A DNA stretch of 60,668 nt from Actinomycetes bacterium (lineage in GTDB: Bacteria; Actinomycetota; Aquicultoria; UBA3085; Oleimmundimicrobiaceae): positions 1-60,668 of the forward strand of contig JAUWKI010000006.1 in NCBI GenBank assembly GCA_030614255.1, given 5' to 3'. The translations under genes were made by a program, and so were the position numbers. Below are positions 34,570 to 44,443 of the stretch, one piece after another. The notes below the pieces were generated by a model. The model was not told where the DNA came from and did no database searches. It saw nothing but the letters and a program-made list of their open reading frames with translations. Within the stretch, counting starts at the first letter, position 1, and each line of letters opens with the position of its first letter.

Positions 34570-36591
34570 ATGGCCGTGGCCAAAGTTGAAAAAGTTTATT
34601 TGGTGGCTCACGACTCTGTAAGAGAAGCATTGGTTGAGGCCTTGCAGAAGAAGGGCCTAGTTCATATCGTCAACTTACGGAAAGAATTGTCTCAGACGGA
34701 ACTGGAAGAATTGATTGAAGAGTTCGAACCCGATTCCAAAGATGCTGATTTTATGCTGTCTAGGGTCAACTTTGTTCTGGATTTCTTAAATAAATTTCTT
34801 GAGAAAAAGGGCGGATTTCTTTCAGGCTTAATGGGCGAAAAAACGGAGGTCGAGTTCTCCAAGTTTGAAAGAATTCGAGATAAGGTAGACTTGGATGGTA
34901 TTTATGAAGAATGTGAAAGCCTCGAAGACCGTTTAAACGCGATAGAGACTGAACTTGGCAAGTTAGAGAATGTCCGCGAAGAGTTAAGCCCATGGATGCC
35001 GCTGGATATAAAATTTATCGACATTGGCGAAACCGAAAAGACAATTTTTGCTATAGGGCAGTTTTCCCACTTAAACTTCGACAAAGTGGAACGCGAATTG
35101 AAAGATTCCGTAGTCGAGTCATCTCTGGATATGATAAATAAAGATTCCCAGTTTGCGTACGTTCTCGTCATTTTTCATAAGGAGTGCTCGGCTGAAGTAA
35201 ACCAAATTTTAAGCAAATATGGATTTCAGCCCACTTCATTTGCGAACCTAGATGATGCACCAGAAGAAGAAGCGGCCGAAATTGCTGAGCGAATTTGCAA
35301 ACTTCAAGAGGAGAAGGAGGCGGTTGTTAAGAAGGCGAAAGACCTGGTTTCCCTACGGTCTAACCTTATCGTCCTCAAAGATTACTTGGAGAATATGAAA
35401 AGTAGAGCAATGGTTCAATTTAACTTTGCTAAAACCGAAAGGGTCTTTATGTTGGAAGGCTGGGTCCAGGGAGAAGATGTGGCGCGTTTTAAGGACGAAG
35501 TTTCCAAATTATCTACTGAAATCGATTTGACTTTCGCAAAACCGAGAGAAGATGATAGCCCTCCGGTTATGTTGAGAAATAGTAAATGGTTTGCCCCGTT
35601 TGAAATTGTCACGAAACTTTATGGATTTCCCAAATATGAGGAGCTGGATCCGACGGCTTACTTTGCCCCATTTTTCATCATCTTTTTCGGTATCTGTATA
35701 GGGGATGTCGGTTATGGTCTAATTTTGGTTCTTGCATCGCTGTGGCTTAGGAAAAAGTTTCAAACCAAAGAGACCATGAAGAACTTCATGGTGTTATTTA
35801 TTTGGGGGGGATTGGCCTCCATGATTGTGGGAGCTCTTATGGGTAGCTGGTTCACCATGGAAACCGAATCTTTACCGTCGATTTTAAGAAAAATGATAAT
35901 TTTAGAACCTTTGAAGGATCCTGTTACATTCTTAGTCTTTTGTTTTCTTTTTGGCTTTACCCATTTGCTCTTCGGAGTAGTTCTAGAGATGTACGATAAC
36001 ATAAGAAATGGTAGATGGGTTGAGGGTGTCTTTAGAGAAGGCGGAAAACTGATATTTCTCCCAGGTATCGCGCTCCTTATTGTACAAATGCTTTCAACAG
36101 GAGGAGAAGTTATCCCCGCAACACTGCTGTCTGTGGCAAAATGGATGGCCATAATCGGTGTCGTTTTGATTGTTTGGTTTACTGAGCCAGGCGCCAAGAG
36201 CATTTTTGGCAGAATAGGCAACGGTGTGTACGGGCTCTACGGAATGAGCTCTTTCATTGGTGATACCATATCTTACTCACGTTTGATGGCTTTGGGTTTG
36301 GCGACCTTTCTCATCGGTTGGGGAATTAACATCATAGGCGGTATCGCCAATGATATGATTCCTTTTGTAGGGTTTGTCGTCATGGCCATAATTCTTGTGA
36401 TAGGACACCTTTTCAATTTGGTTATCAACTTAATAAGTGCGTTTGTCCATCCCGCTCGATTGCAGTACGTTGAGTTTTTTGGGAAATTCTTTGAAGGTGG
36501 TGGACAGCCATTTAAGCCTTTTGCCATAGAGGCGAAGGATTTAGTGTTTAAAGAGTCGGAGTTATCGAAAGATACTTCGGCTGGAGGATAA
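34570..36591 (+). CDS. ntpI: V-type ATPase subunit I (membrane stator)
   Basis: Stator subunit (673 aa), homologue of the eukaryotic a subunit. The N-terminal half is soluble with long coiled coils (about 90-125 and 230-300). From about residue 370 there are seven or eight membrane helices. DTISYSRLMALGLATFLI contains the conserved Arg that faces the rotating K ring and is needed for ion transfer. It starts two bases after the ntpF stop. Confidence 0.95.
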   Translation: MAVAKVEKVYLVAHDSVREALVEALQKKGLVHIVNLRKELSQTELEELIEEFEPDSKDADFMLSRVNFVLDFLNKFLEKKGGFLSGLMGEKTEVEFSKFERIRDKVDLDGIYEECESLEDRLNAIETELGKLENVREELSPWMPLDIKFIDIGETEKTIFAIGQFSHLNFDKVERELKDSVVESSLDMINKDSQFAYVLVIFHKECSAEVNQILSKYGFQPTSFANLDDAPEEEAAEIAERICKLQEEKEAVVKKAKDLVSLRSNLIVLKDYLENMKSRAMVQFNFAKTERVFMLEGWVQGEDVARFKDEVSKLSTEIDLTFAKPREDDSPPVMLRNSKWFAPFEIVTKLYGFPKYEELDPTAYFAPFFIIFFGICIGDVGYGLILVLASLWLRKKFQTKETMKNFMVLFIWGGLASMIVGALMGSWFTMETESLPSILRKMIILEPLKDPVTFLVFCFLFGFTHLLFGVVLEMYDNIRNGRWVEGVFREGGKLIFLPGIALLIVQMLSTGGEVIPATLLSVAKWMAIIGVVLIVWFTEPGAKSIFGRIGNGVYGLYGMSSFIGDTISYSRLMALGLATFLIGWGINIIGGIANDMIPFVGFVVMAIILVIGHLFNLVINLISAFVHPARLQYVEFFGKFFEGGGQPFKPFAIEAKDLVFKESELSKDTSAGG

Positions 36592-36618
36592 TTTTAGACA
36601 GAAAGGAGGTAAAGGCAT

Positions 36619-37113
36619 ATGGGTGAAACTTTTTTGGGGTTTAATGGTTATCAATGGGCTGTTTTTGCAGCTAGTCTTTCGGTGATATTTGGTGGCATCG
36701 GCTCCTGTGTAGGAATAGCGTCTGCCGCTAAAATGTCGGCTGGGGTATTAGCAGAAGACCCCGATAAGTTCGGTGGGCTTCTTGTTTTATCCATTCTTCC
36801 GGGTACCCAGGGTATTTATGGTTTTATAACTGGCCTCTTGGTAGTCGTATTTTTTGGTTTGCTCGAAGGAGACGGCAAGAGCATTGTCCTTGCTCAAGGT
36901 GTGAGAATCTTTTTAGGTTGCTTGCCTGTAATGATTATGTGCCTGGTATCAGGTATATTTCAAGGCATGGTTTCAACGGCAGGAGTAAGCTTGGTTGCCA
37001 AAAGAGGAGAAGCAGCTGGCCAGGGCATGATTCTCTCGGCTCTAGTAGAGACATACGCCGTTTTGTCTCTAGTTGTCTCTCTCTTCTTGATTATGGCAGC
37101 TCAAAGTGGATAA
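36619..37113 (+). CDS. ntpK: V-type ATPase subunit K (rotor ring), Na+-type ligands
   Basis: Rotor-ring proteolipid of 164 aa with four membrane helices, a doubled hairpin. The ion-binding carboxylate is the Glu of VETYA in the last helix; the first hairpin has Gln at the matching place. The residues that hold Na+ in Enterococcus hirae NtpK all appear: Leu, Thr and Gln in LPGTQGIYGF, Gln in SGIFQGM, and Glu in VETYAVL. This suggests Na+ rather than H+ transport, an inference from side chains. Good AGGAGG site before ATG. Confidence 0.95.
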   Translation: MGETFLGFNGYQWAVFAASLSVIFGGIGSCVGIASAAKMSAGVLAEDPDKFGGLLVLSILPGTQGIYGFITGLLVVVFFGLLEGDGKSIVLAQGVRIFLGCLPVMIMCLVSGIFQGMVSTAGVSLVAKRGEAAGQGMILSALVETYAVLSLVVSLFLIMAAQSG

Positions 37114-37145
37114 TCGCTAACTAACCTTTGGATAGGGTGTGTTAA

Positions 37146-37751
37146 ATGGCACTTGAAGATATTGTCAACCGAGTAGTCGGTGACGCAAAAAAGACGGCTG
37201 ATGAGATTCGAGATAAAGCGAGGACCGAAGTTGCTCAAGCAACGGCCGAGGCAAAGAAGAAAGCAGAGTCTGTAAAAGCTAACGTCCTCGCTGAGGCAAA
37301 AGCCGAGGCAAAAAGAGAAGAAAAAAGAGTGCTTTCGCTTGCCAGATTGGAAGCGAGAAATATCGTGCTTTCTCAAAAAAGAACTGTGATAGATGCCGTT
37401 TTTGACGAAGTTATCGAGAAGCTTAAATCTTTCTCTGATAATGAATATCGTGACTTAATAAAGAGAATGATTCTTAAGGTTGCTTCTGAGGGAGACGAGG
37501 AGCTAATCTTGTCTTCTATTGATAAAAAGAGGGTCGGAAATGGTTTTGTTGACGAGGTGAATGCCGTTCTAAAAGCTCAAGGCAAAAAAGGTGAGCTCGC
37601 ACTTTCCAAGGAAACGAGGGAGATAGAGGGTGGCTTTATTCTTAAGAAGGGTAAGGTTGAATTGAACAACTCTTTCTCGGCCTTAACCGAAATGGCCCGA
37701 GAAAATTTAGAACCAAAGATTATTGGTATTCTATTTGAATCCAAGGAGTGA
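37146..37751 (+). CDS. ntpE: V-type ATPase subunit E (peripheral stalk)
   Basis: Stalk subunit (201 aa). The N-terminal half is a long helix rich in Ala, Lys and Glu (ADEIRDKARTEVAQATAEAKKK), which pairs with NtpF. The C-terminal globular part has IEGGFILKKGKVELNNSFSALTE, the conserved region that docks on the A3B3 head. Starts 32 bases after ntpK. Confidence 0.93.
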   Translation: MALEDIVNRVVGDAKKTADEIRDKARTEVAQATAEAKKKAESVKANVLAEAKAEAKREEKRVLSLARLEARNIVLSQKRTVIDAVFDEVIEKLKSFSDNEYRDLIKRMILKVASEGDEELILSSIDKKRVGNGFVDEVNAVLKAQGKKGELALSKETREIEGGFILKKGKVELNNSFSALTEMARENLEPKIIGILFESKE

Positions 37752-37760
37752 GAGACAAAC

Positions 37761-38771
37761 TTGTTAAATGCTTTAAGAGACCCGTTAAAGTATGGGTTCG
37801 CTGTAGGTAGAATCAAAGTCCGCGAAACAAAAATGCTGGGCCTAAATCGTATAGATAGATTGGTTAGCGCAAGTAATTTTGCAGACCAAAAGCGTATTCT
37901 TGCCGAAACGGACTACGGTAGTTTTTTTCAAGAGGCCACGACTCCTGAGGACGTTGAGAAAGCTTTAAATGATTATCTCGCGATTGTTTATGAATTTTTG
38001 GAAGAAGTATATCCTGATAAACAGATATTATCTTACTTCCGATCTCGTTATGATTTTCACAACTTAAAAGTTTTGCTTAAAGCAAAATACGGAGAGAAAA
38101 CTGCCGAGCAAATATGGTCGAAACTTGGCATGCTAGAAACCGAGGAAGTCAAAAAAGCAATCGAGGAAGGCGAACTTGAAGGAATTGCGGAGCCCTATAG
38201 GTCTGCTTTGTATGAGGCCATGGAGAGGTTCGAGCAGGATAAGAATTCTCAGCAAATTGATATAGTTTTAGACAAAGCTTTATATAAACATCTTTACGAG
38301 GCCGCGAAAAAACAGAAGAACAAGTTCTTTACAGGTTTTGTTCGAAGCTCAATCGACCTGGTTAATTTGAAGGTCTTTTTGAGGGCGAAGAGCTTGAATA
38401 GAGAGTCAAAATTTATTGAAGACGCTTTTCTGGATAGAGGTTTCTTGGAGAAGGAAAAGTTGGTTTCAATCTATTATGATTCTTTGGATATAGCGGTAAA
38501 CATGTTAAAAGAAACCTCTTACGCCGCCATAGTTCAGGAGAGCATAGTTGGGCAAGAGTTTGACCCCGATCTTTTTGATAAGAAGGTGGACGATTTTCTG
38601 GTTCGCTATCTCCAACCGGCAAAGTATATTCCGGTTGGGCTGGAACCGCTAATAAGTTATATAATTGCCAAAGAAAATGAGGTCAAGGTGTTAAGGGTTA
38701 TTTTAATTGGGAAACTTAGCGGTCTTTCCGCTCAAACTATCAAAGAAAGAGTTCGTGTGCAATATGTCTAA
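37761..38771 (+). CDS. ntpC: V-type ATPase subunit C (d-type rotor cap)
   Basis: All-helical subunit (336 aa) that joins the central stalk to the K ring. YGFAVGRIKVRETKMLGLNRIDRLV is the typical N-terminus, and YFRSRYDFHNLKVLLKAKY and IAKENEVKVLRVILIGKLSGL are conserved family segments. Start TTG follows AAGGAGTGAG. Overlaps ntpG by 8 bases. Confidence 0.93.
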   Translation: MLNALRDPLKYGFAVGRIKVRETKMLGLNRIDRLVSASNFADQKRILAETDYGSFFQEATTPEDVEKALNDYLAIVYEFLEEVYPDKQILSYFRSRYDFHNLKVLLKAKYGEKTAEQIWSKLGMLETEEVKKAIEEGELEGIAEPYRSALYEAMERFEQDKNSQQIDIVLDKALYKHLYEAAKKQKNKFFTGFVRSSIDLVNLKVFLRAKSLNRESKFIEDAFLDRGFLEKEKLVSIYYDSLDIAVNMLKETSYAAIVQESIVGQEFDPDLFDKKVDDFLVRYLQPAKYIPVGLEPLISYIIAKENEVKVLRVILIGKLSGLSAQTIKERVRVQYV

Positions 38772-39090
38772 AGTAGCGATGATAGGTGATAAAACTTCGG
38801 TTTTGGGGTTTCAGGCATTGGGGTTTGATGCCTATCCGGTTATTGAACTCCATGAAGCCCAAGATGTTTGGTTCAAAATAAAAGACGGCAATTACACGGT
38901 GATTATAGTAACTGAAGAGGTTTATCGAGAGATCGATGATTTAATCACCGAGTTTGCTGAGAGTTTTACTCCGGTGGTGTTGATTATTCCTCCTGCCAAA
39001 GGGGGCAAAGGGGTAGGGTTTCAACGAATGAAAAAAATTGTCGAAAAAGCGGTAGGCATGGATATTTTAAGTGAAGAAGGGAAGAGCTAA
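38764..39090 (+). CDS. ntpG: V-type ATPase subunit F (NtpG-like)
   Basis: Central-stalk subunit (108 aa), called F in archaeal and G in Enterococcus naming. [24 protein letters not shown] opens the Rossmann-like fold and VIIVTEEVY follows, both typical. ATG 38764 within the end of ntpC is chosen because it gives the family N-terminus. Its TAA shares one base with the ATG of ntpA. Confidence 0.92.
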   Translation: MSKVAMIGDKTSVLGFQALGFDAYPVIELHEAQDVWFKIKDGNYTVIIVTEEVYREIDDLITEFAESFTPVVLIIPPAKGGKGVGFQRMKKIVEKAVGMDILSEEGKS

Positions 39091-40850
39091 TGGAGCAGGG
39101 CATGATAAGCAAAGTGTCGGGCCCCTTGGTAGTTGCAGAGGGTCTGACAAATGCAAAGATGTATGACCTGGTTAGAGTGGGCAAAGAGAGGTTGATGGGA
39201 GAGGTCATCGAACTTAGGGGCAAAACCGCTTCTATCCAGGTATATGAGGAGACCATTGGGCTTGGCCCCGGCGATCCTGTATATGCGACAGGAGAAGCTC
39301 TTAGCGTTGAGCTTGGACCCGGTCTACTCGAGTCGATTTATGACGGGGTACAGAGACCCTTGGACGTAATCAGGGATAAAGTCGGGGACTTTATTGCACG
39401 TGGTGTTGAGGCACCTGGTTTGGACAGGGAGAAGAAGTGGGATTTTAAACCGGTTGCAAAAGTTGGAGATAAGGTCTCAACAGGCGACATTTTAGGGACG
39501 GTACAGGAAACTACTATTATTGAGCATAAAGTAATGGTTCCGCCGGATGTTGAAGGTGAGCTGAAAGAGATCTACTCCGGTGAGTTTACGGTTGAAGAAC
39601 CCATCGCCATTTTGGAAAAGGATGGTAAGAAACACGAAATAACTATGCTTCAAAAGTGGCCGGTTCGTTGTGGGAGACCTTATAAGAAAAAAACTCCACC
39701 TAGCGTGCCTCTTTTAAGTGGCCAGCGGGTTATAGATACATTTTTTCCGGTGGCGAAAGGTGGAACAGCTTGTGTTCCTGGGCCATTCGGTTCAGGAAAA
39801 ACGGTAATCCAGCACCAGCTTGCCAAGTGGGCAAATGCTGAGATAATAATATTTATCGGTTGTGGTGAGCGAGGGAACGAGATGACAGATGTTCTTATGG
39901 AGTTCCCTAAGCTTAAAGACCCATATTCGGGTGATCCTCTAATGAGACGAACCGTGCTTATCGCCAATACTTCAAATATGCCGGTTGCTGCGAGAGAAGC
40001 TTCGGTTTATACCGGAATAACGATAGGCGAGTACTTTAGAGATATGGGTTATAGCGTGGCCCTTCAGGCGGACTCGACTTCCCGTTGGGCTGAGGCATTG
40101 AGAGAGATTTCTGGAAGATTAGAAGAGATGCCTGGTGAGGAAGGATATCCTGCATATCTTGGTTCACGTGCCGCAGCTTTTTACGAAAGAGCGGGCAGAA
40201 CCATTTGTCTTGGAAAAGACGAAAGAGAAGGTAGCTTGACTGTCGTTGGAGCGGTTTCTCCTCCTGGCGGGGACCTCTCGGAACCGGTTACTCAAAATAC
40301 TTTAAGAATTGTAAAGGTATTTTGGGGTCTTGAGGACCAGCTTGCTTACCAGAGACACTTCCCTGCCATCAATTGGCTTCAAAGTTACTCTCTCTACATG
40401 AATGAAACAGAGGAGTACTGGACCAAAGAAGTTGACCCGGAGTTTAAAAAATTAAGGGCGGATGCGATGGCTATCTTACAGCGGGAGGCCGAATTAAAAG
40501 AGATAGTAAGACTTGTTGGTGTTGAGGCGCTCTCGACAAACGAGAGAATATTGATGGAGACTGCGCGGTCAATCAGAGAAGACTTCTTGCAGCAGAACGC
40601 TTTTCATGAGGTCGATACGTTCTCCTCATTAAAGAAGCAGTTTTTGATGCTTAAGACGATAATGCGTTTCCACGATACGGCCTTAGAAGCTATCGAGAAA
40701 GGTATTAATATTAAAGATATTTTGGATGCTCCTATAAGGGAAAAGATATCCAGAGCTAAATTTATCAAAGAAGAAGAGATTGAAAAATTGGAAGATTTAC
40801 TGAAAGATATATCGTCTCAGTTTAAAGCTTCCAGAATGGGAGGCGAGTAA
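39090..40850 (+). CDS. ntpA: V-type ATPase catalytic subunit A
   Basis: Catalytic subunit (586 aa). The P-loop GPFGSGKT is at residues 231-238, the catalytic Glu region in [13 protein letters not shown], and the long non-homologous insert of A/V-type A subunits lies ahead of the P-loop (about 110-195). [39 protein letters not shown] is near-identical across the family; short pieces of it alone are diagnostic. ATG overlaps the preceding stop. Confidence 0.98.
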   Translation: MEQGMISKVSGPLVVAEGLTNAKMYDLVRVGKERLMGEVIELRGKTASIQVYEETIGLGPGDPVYATGEALSVELGPGLLESIYDGVQRPLDVIRDKVGDFIARGVEAPGLDREKKWDFKPVAKVGDKVSTGDILGTVQETTIIEHKVMVPPDVEGELKEIYSGEFTVEEPIAILEKDGKKHEITMLQKWPVRCGRPYKKKTPPSVPLLSGQRVIDTFFPVAKGGTACVPGPFGSGKTVIQHQLAKWANAEIIIFIGCGERGNEMTDVLMEFPKLKDPYSGDPLMRRTVLIANTSNMPVAAREASVYTGITIGEYFRDMGYSVALQADSTSRWAEALREISGRLEEMPGEEGYPAYLGSRAAAFYERAGRTICLGKDEREGSLTVVGAVSPPGGDLSEPVTQNTLRIVKVFWGLEDQLAYQRHFPAINWLQSYSLYMNETEEYWTKEVDPEFKKLRADAMAILQREAELKEIVRLVGVEALSTNERILMETARSIREDFLQQNAFHEVDTFSSLKKQFLMLKTIMRFHDTALEAIEKGINIKDILDAPIREKISRAKFIKEEEIEKLEDLLKDISSQFKASRMGGE

Positions 40851-40851
40851 T

Positions 40852-42267
40852 ATGCCCAAGGAGTATATGACGATACGGGATGTTATTGGGCCGCTTTTGC
40901 TTGTTGAAAAAGTAACCGATGTAAAATATGGTGAGCTTGTTGAGCTACAGTTCCCGGATGGCTCTATGGGTCGCGGCAATGTTTTGGAGATAACCAAAGA
41001 CACTGCGCTTATTCAGTCGTTTGAGGGAACAAGGGGTATTAACACGACACAGACCCGGGTAAGATTCGTCGGGAAAGGTATGGAAGTCGGGGTTTCAAAA
41101 GATATTTTAGGTAGGGTTTTTGATGGCCTCGGCCATACGATTGACGGAGGGCCTGAAATTATTCCCGAAAAACGTCTTAGCATCTACGGTGAGCCGATGA
41201 ATCCATACGCAAGGGATTATCCGGAAGATTTCATCCAGACGGGCATCTCAGCCATTGATGGATTGAATCCATTGGTTAGAGGGCAGAAGCTGCCAATATT
41301 CTCGGGGGCAGGTCTCCCTCACCCACAAGTAGCTGCGCAGATAGCAAGGCAAAGCCGGGTTTTGGGCAAGGAAGAAGAGTTAGCAATCGTCTTCTGTGCG
41401 ATGGGGATAACTTTCGAGGAAGCTGAGTATTTCATCAGTGAATTTAAGAGAACCGCTGCAATTGAAAAAGCTGTCATATTTATTAATCTTGCGGATGACC
41501 CTGCCGTTGAGCGAATTGCGACACCGAGAGTCGCTCTTACGACCGCCGAGTATTTGGCTTACGATTTGGGTATGCATGTTTTGGTAATTTTGACCGATAT
41601 GACCTACTACTGTGAAGCTCTCCGCGAGGTCTCCGCGGCGAGGAAGGAAGTTCCCGGAAGAAGGGGTTATCCGGGATATCTATACACTGACCTTGCTACG
41701 ATTTATGAGAGAGCCGGAAAAATTAAGGACAAGAAGGGGTCGATTACCCAGATTCCAATCCTATCTATGCCGGAGGATGATAAAACTCATCCCATTCCCG
41801 ACCTTACCGGATATATTACCGAGGGGCAGATTATTTTAAGTCGTGACTTGCATCGCAAAGGAATATATCCACCCATAGATGTTCTGCCTTCTCTTTCCAG
41901 ACTAAAAGAAAAAGGAATAGGTACGGGCAAGACCAGAGAAGACCATTCTAGTGTCTCTAACCAGCTCTTTGCTGCGTATGCTCGAGGGAAAGAAGCGAAG
42001 GAGCTTGCTATCATTCTCGGTGAAGCTGCACTATCAGATATTGATAAGAAGTTTGCAAAATTTTCCGAGGAGTTTGAGACGCGTTTTATACAACAGGGTG
42101 GTTTTGAGAACAGAACTATCGAGCAGACTCTTGATCTTGGCTGGGAGCTTCTCTCTTATTTGCCGAAAGCGGAACTTAAGAGGGTAAGTGAAGAGCAGAT
42201 AGAAAAATATATGTCCCGGTTTGTAAAAGAGGAAGCGGAAGAAGAATTGGAAGAAGTAAAAGCTTAA
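40852..42267 (+). CDS. ntpB: V-type ATPase subunit B
   Basis: Non-catalytic nucleotide-binding subunit (471 aa). The P-loop is degenerate, with [16 protein letters not shown] in its place, as expected for V/A-type B subunits. [32 protein letters not shown] is the characteristic interface region. Acidic C-terminus ([12 protein letters not shown]). Starts one base after ntpA. Confidence 0.98.
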   Translation: MPKEYMTIRDVIGPLLLVEKVTDVKYGELVELQFPDGSMGRGNVLEITKDTALIQSFEGTRGINTTQTRVRFVGKGMEVGVSKDILGRVFDGLGHTIDGGPEIIPEKRLSIYGEPMNPYARDYPEDFIQTGISAIDGLNPLVRGQKLPIFSGAGLPHPQVAAQIARQSRVLGKEEELAIVFCAMGITFEEAEYFISEFKRTAAIEKAVIFINLADDPAVERIATPRVALTTAEYLAYDLGMHVLVILTDMTYYCEALREVSAARKEVPGRRGYPGYLYTDLATIYERAGKIKDKKGSITQIPILSMPEDDKTHPIPDLTGYITEGQIILSRDLHRKGIYPPIDVLPSLSRLKEKGIGTGKTREDHSSVSNQLFAAYARGKEAKELAIILGEAALSDIDKKFAKFSEEFETRFIQQGGFENRTIEQTLDLGWELLSYLPKAELKRVSEEQIEKYMSRFVKEEAEEELEEVKA

Positions 42268-42327
42268 GGTAGCGTTTTAAGATAATAAAAATTCGTAATT
42301 TGTAATATCTGGAGGATGATTTAGAAG

Positions 42328-42957
42328 GTGGCTATTTTAAAAGTAAACCCGAACAGAATGGAGTTATTGAAACTTCGAAAGCGTCGGGCTATTGCTCAAA
42401 GGGGCCACAAATTGCTTAAAGATAAACTTGATGAGTTAATGAAGCAGTTTCTGGAACAAGTGCGGAAAAACCGAAAACTTCGCAAAGAGATTGAAGAGAA
42501 ACTCGCGAAAGCTTATCAAATTTTTGCGATTGCTCGTTCGGAATCATCAGCTGAGATTATTGAGGAAGCACTTCTCTATCCACACATGATTACGACTGTT
42601 AAAATTTCAGAGAAGAGATTAATGGGGGTGAGGGTCCCTGAGTTTGAGACTGAGCAAGAAGGGACCTTTGATTGTTATGGTTTATCAACTACGCCTGCGA
42701 TTCTTGACAAGGCACTTCTTTCGTTGAATGAAATCGTGCCTCTTTTGATAAAGTTATCGGAAGCCGAAAAGGCAGTAGAACTTATTGCGGTTGAAATAGA
42801 AAAAACTCGTCGTCGCGTGAATGCTCTAGAGCATGTTTTAATCCCCCAACTAAACGAAACCGTAAAGTATATAAATATGAAGCTCGATGAAGCAGAAAGA
42901 GAGAATAGAACCAGGTTAATGAAGATAAAAGAGATAGTTGCTCAAGGTTCGATTTAG
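42328..42957 (+). CDS. ntpD: V-type ATPase subunit D (central rotor shaft)
   Basis: Shaft subunit (209 aa), mostly coiled coil. PNRMELLKLRKRRAIAQRGHKLLKDK at the N-terminus and RRRVNALEHVLIPQL in the C-terminal helix are family hallmarks. GTG start with GGAGG upstream. Last gene of the operon, followed by a terminator; the NtpH and NtpJ genes that end the Enterococcus operon are absent. Confidence 0.95.
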   Translation: MAILKVNPNRMELLKLRKRRAIAQRGHKLLKDKLDELMKQFLEQVRKNRKLRKEIEEKLAKAYQIFAIARSESSAEIIEEALLYPHMITTVKISEKRLMGVRVPEFETEQEGTFDCYGLSTTPAILDKALLSLNEIVPLLIKLSEAEKAVELIAVEIEKTRRRVNALEHVLIPQLNETVKYINMKLDEAERENRTRLMKIKEIVAQGSI

Positions 42958-43059
42958 TTCAACCCCTCATGTTATCCAAGCTTTTTTTCATTTTTTTGAG
43001 AAAAATCTCTAAAGAAAATTTATGGAGTTCCGATATATTGAGTAGCCCAGTAAATGGGT

Positions 43060-43108
43060 AACTAGCTCTTTCATTGGGGCCCCTCTAATGAAAGAGCTAG
43101 TTTTTTTA
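43060..43108 (+). terminator. Strong terminator of the V-ATPase operon
   Basis: A perfect 16-bp stem, AACTAGCTCTTTCATT (43060-43075) with AATGAAAGAGCTAGTT (43087-43102), closes an 11-base loop and is followed by seven T on the plus strand. It ends inside the stop of the convergent tldE-like gene. The minus-strand flank has no T-run, so it works mainly for the V-ATPase operon. Confidence 0.94.
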
Positions 43109-44443
43109 AAATTCGGTTACGCCGGTGAAATTGAAGTCGTCTATCTTAAGTGTGGGAGTTCGGCAAAGACCGAAGAAGGTCTGCTTCAGCTCGGTTTTAT
43201 TTGAAATCATTTCTACGTTTGATAATGCTGTGAGGATGTTTTGAGTAAATCGTAAATTTTTTACTCCACATATTATCTCGCCGTTTTCAATCAAAAAAGT
43301 TCCATCCCGTGTCATTCCTGTAAGTATTGTTTTTAGCGGGTCCTCAATATTTGTATAGTGAAATCTTGTAACTAGGATGCCTTTTTTGGTGGAGGCAATC
43401 ATCTCATCAGTTGAACAACCTCCATTTTTAAGAAAAAGGTTGGAAGCTTGAGGGCCGTAAACATTCGGGGCGGGAAGTGCGTGCCCTGTCGATTCTTTAT
43501 CTTCTTTGTGGGCTGTATACGAATCATAAACAACGTTTTTTGCGAGTCCGTTTTCAATTAAGATTATCTTTTGTTTGGGAGTTCCCTCAAAGTCAAAGGG
43601 CAATCCCAGGTTATCGGGACTTGTTCCGTCATCCCAGATTGTAATATTCTCTCCGGTAATTTTTTGACCGAGTTTTCCACTCATAAAACTTCGTCTTTCC
43701 TGATAAGCCAATGCTCCAAAGCCGCAAAAAGCAAGATACATGAGCATATCAGCCACGGCCGCTGGCTCTAGAATTACTTTGTAAGACCCCGGTTTTATTG
43801 CTACGGGCTCTATGCTTTTTAGGGCTTTACACGCGGCCAGGTCGGCTAATCTATGACAGTTGATGTTTTTAACGTCTTTTTCGTAGGAGTCAGCATACCC
43901 CGAGCTACTAGGTGACATAAATACTGTATTTATGCTTGCCTCTGTTAAGGAAGCAGTTTTAAAAATTCCTAAAGAATTGGTTATTCCAATTGTAAGAGAA
44001 CCTGTGTCGAAGGCACCTGCAGCTGTAAGGTCTTCTCGATTTGCTTTGGAGATTAAGATAGAAATCTCTTTAGCTCTGTCTATTGGTTGATATTCGGCGG
44101 TGTTTTTGGAGAAAAGACTCATCTCTTTATGTTGTTTCTTTTTGGGAAGAGATTTAAAATCCGGGTCAGGCGAAGTACTGTTAGCTATTTCAAGAGCTCT
44201 TTTCAGTGCGTCCTCGATTGATTTATCACTCAAAATGTTGGTCGAAGTGGTGCCAGTTCTTTTATTATCAATGACCCTTATAGAGAGTTTTACATTTTTT
44301 TCAGCGACGTTTTGATGTATTTGATTATTTGCAAATCTGGTTAATGCCGAATCTTGAGAGATTAAAAGTACTTCTGTTTGGTCGGCAGGTGATAGATTTA
44401 GAATCTTTTTTGAGATTTTTTCTATTTCTTTATGGGTCATCAT
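43106..44443 (-). CDS. TldE/PmbA-family metalloprotease subunit
   Basis: Partner of TldD (445 aa). The TldD/TldE complex degrades unfolded peptides and matures some modified peptides. This chain lacks the HExxxH zinc motif, as TldE proteins do. ILEPAAVADMLMYLA and FEGTPKQKIILIENG are family segments. Its ATG overlaps the TldD stop by 4 bases (ATGA), so the pair is co-translated. No precursor peptide gene was recognised nearby. Confidence 0.9.
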   Translation of the reverse strand: MMTHKEIEKISKKILNLSPADQTEVLLISQDSALTRFANNQIHQNVAEKNVKLSIRVIDNKRTGTTSTNILSDKSIEDALKRALEIANSTSPDPDFKSLPKKKQHKEMSLFSKNTAEYQPIDRAKEISILISKANREDLTAAGAFDTGSLTIGITNSLGIFKTASLTEASINTVFMSPSSSGYADSYEKDVKNINCHRLADLAACKALKSIEPVAIKPGSYKVILEPAAVADMLMYLAFCGFGALAYQERRSFMSGKLGQKITGENITIWDDGTSPDNLGLPFDFEGTPKQKIILIENGLAKNVVYDSYTAHKEDKESTGHALPAPNVYGPQASNLFLKNGGCSTDEMIASTKKGILVTRFHYTNIEDPLKTILTGMTRDGTFLIENGEIICGVKNLRFTQNILTALSNVEMISNKTELKQTFFGLCRTPTLKIDDFNFTGVTEF

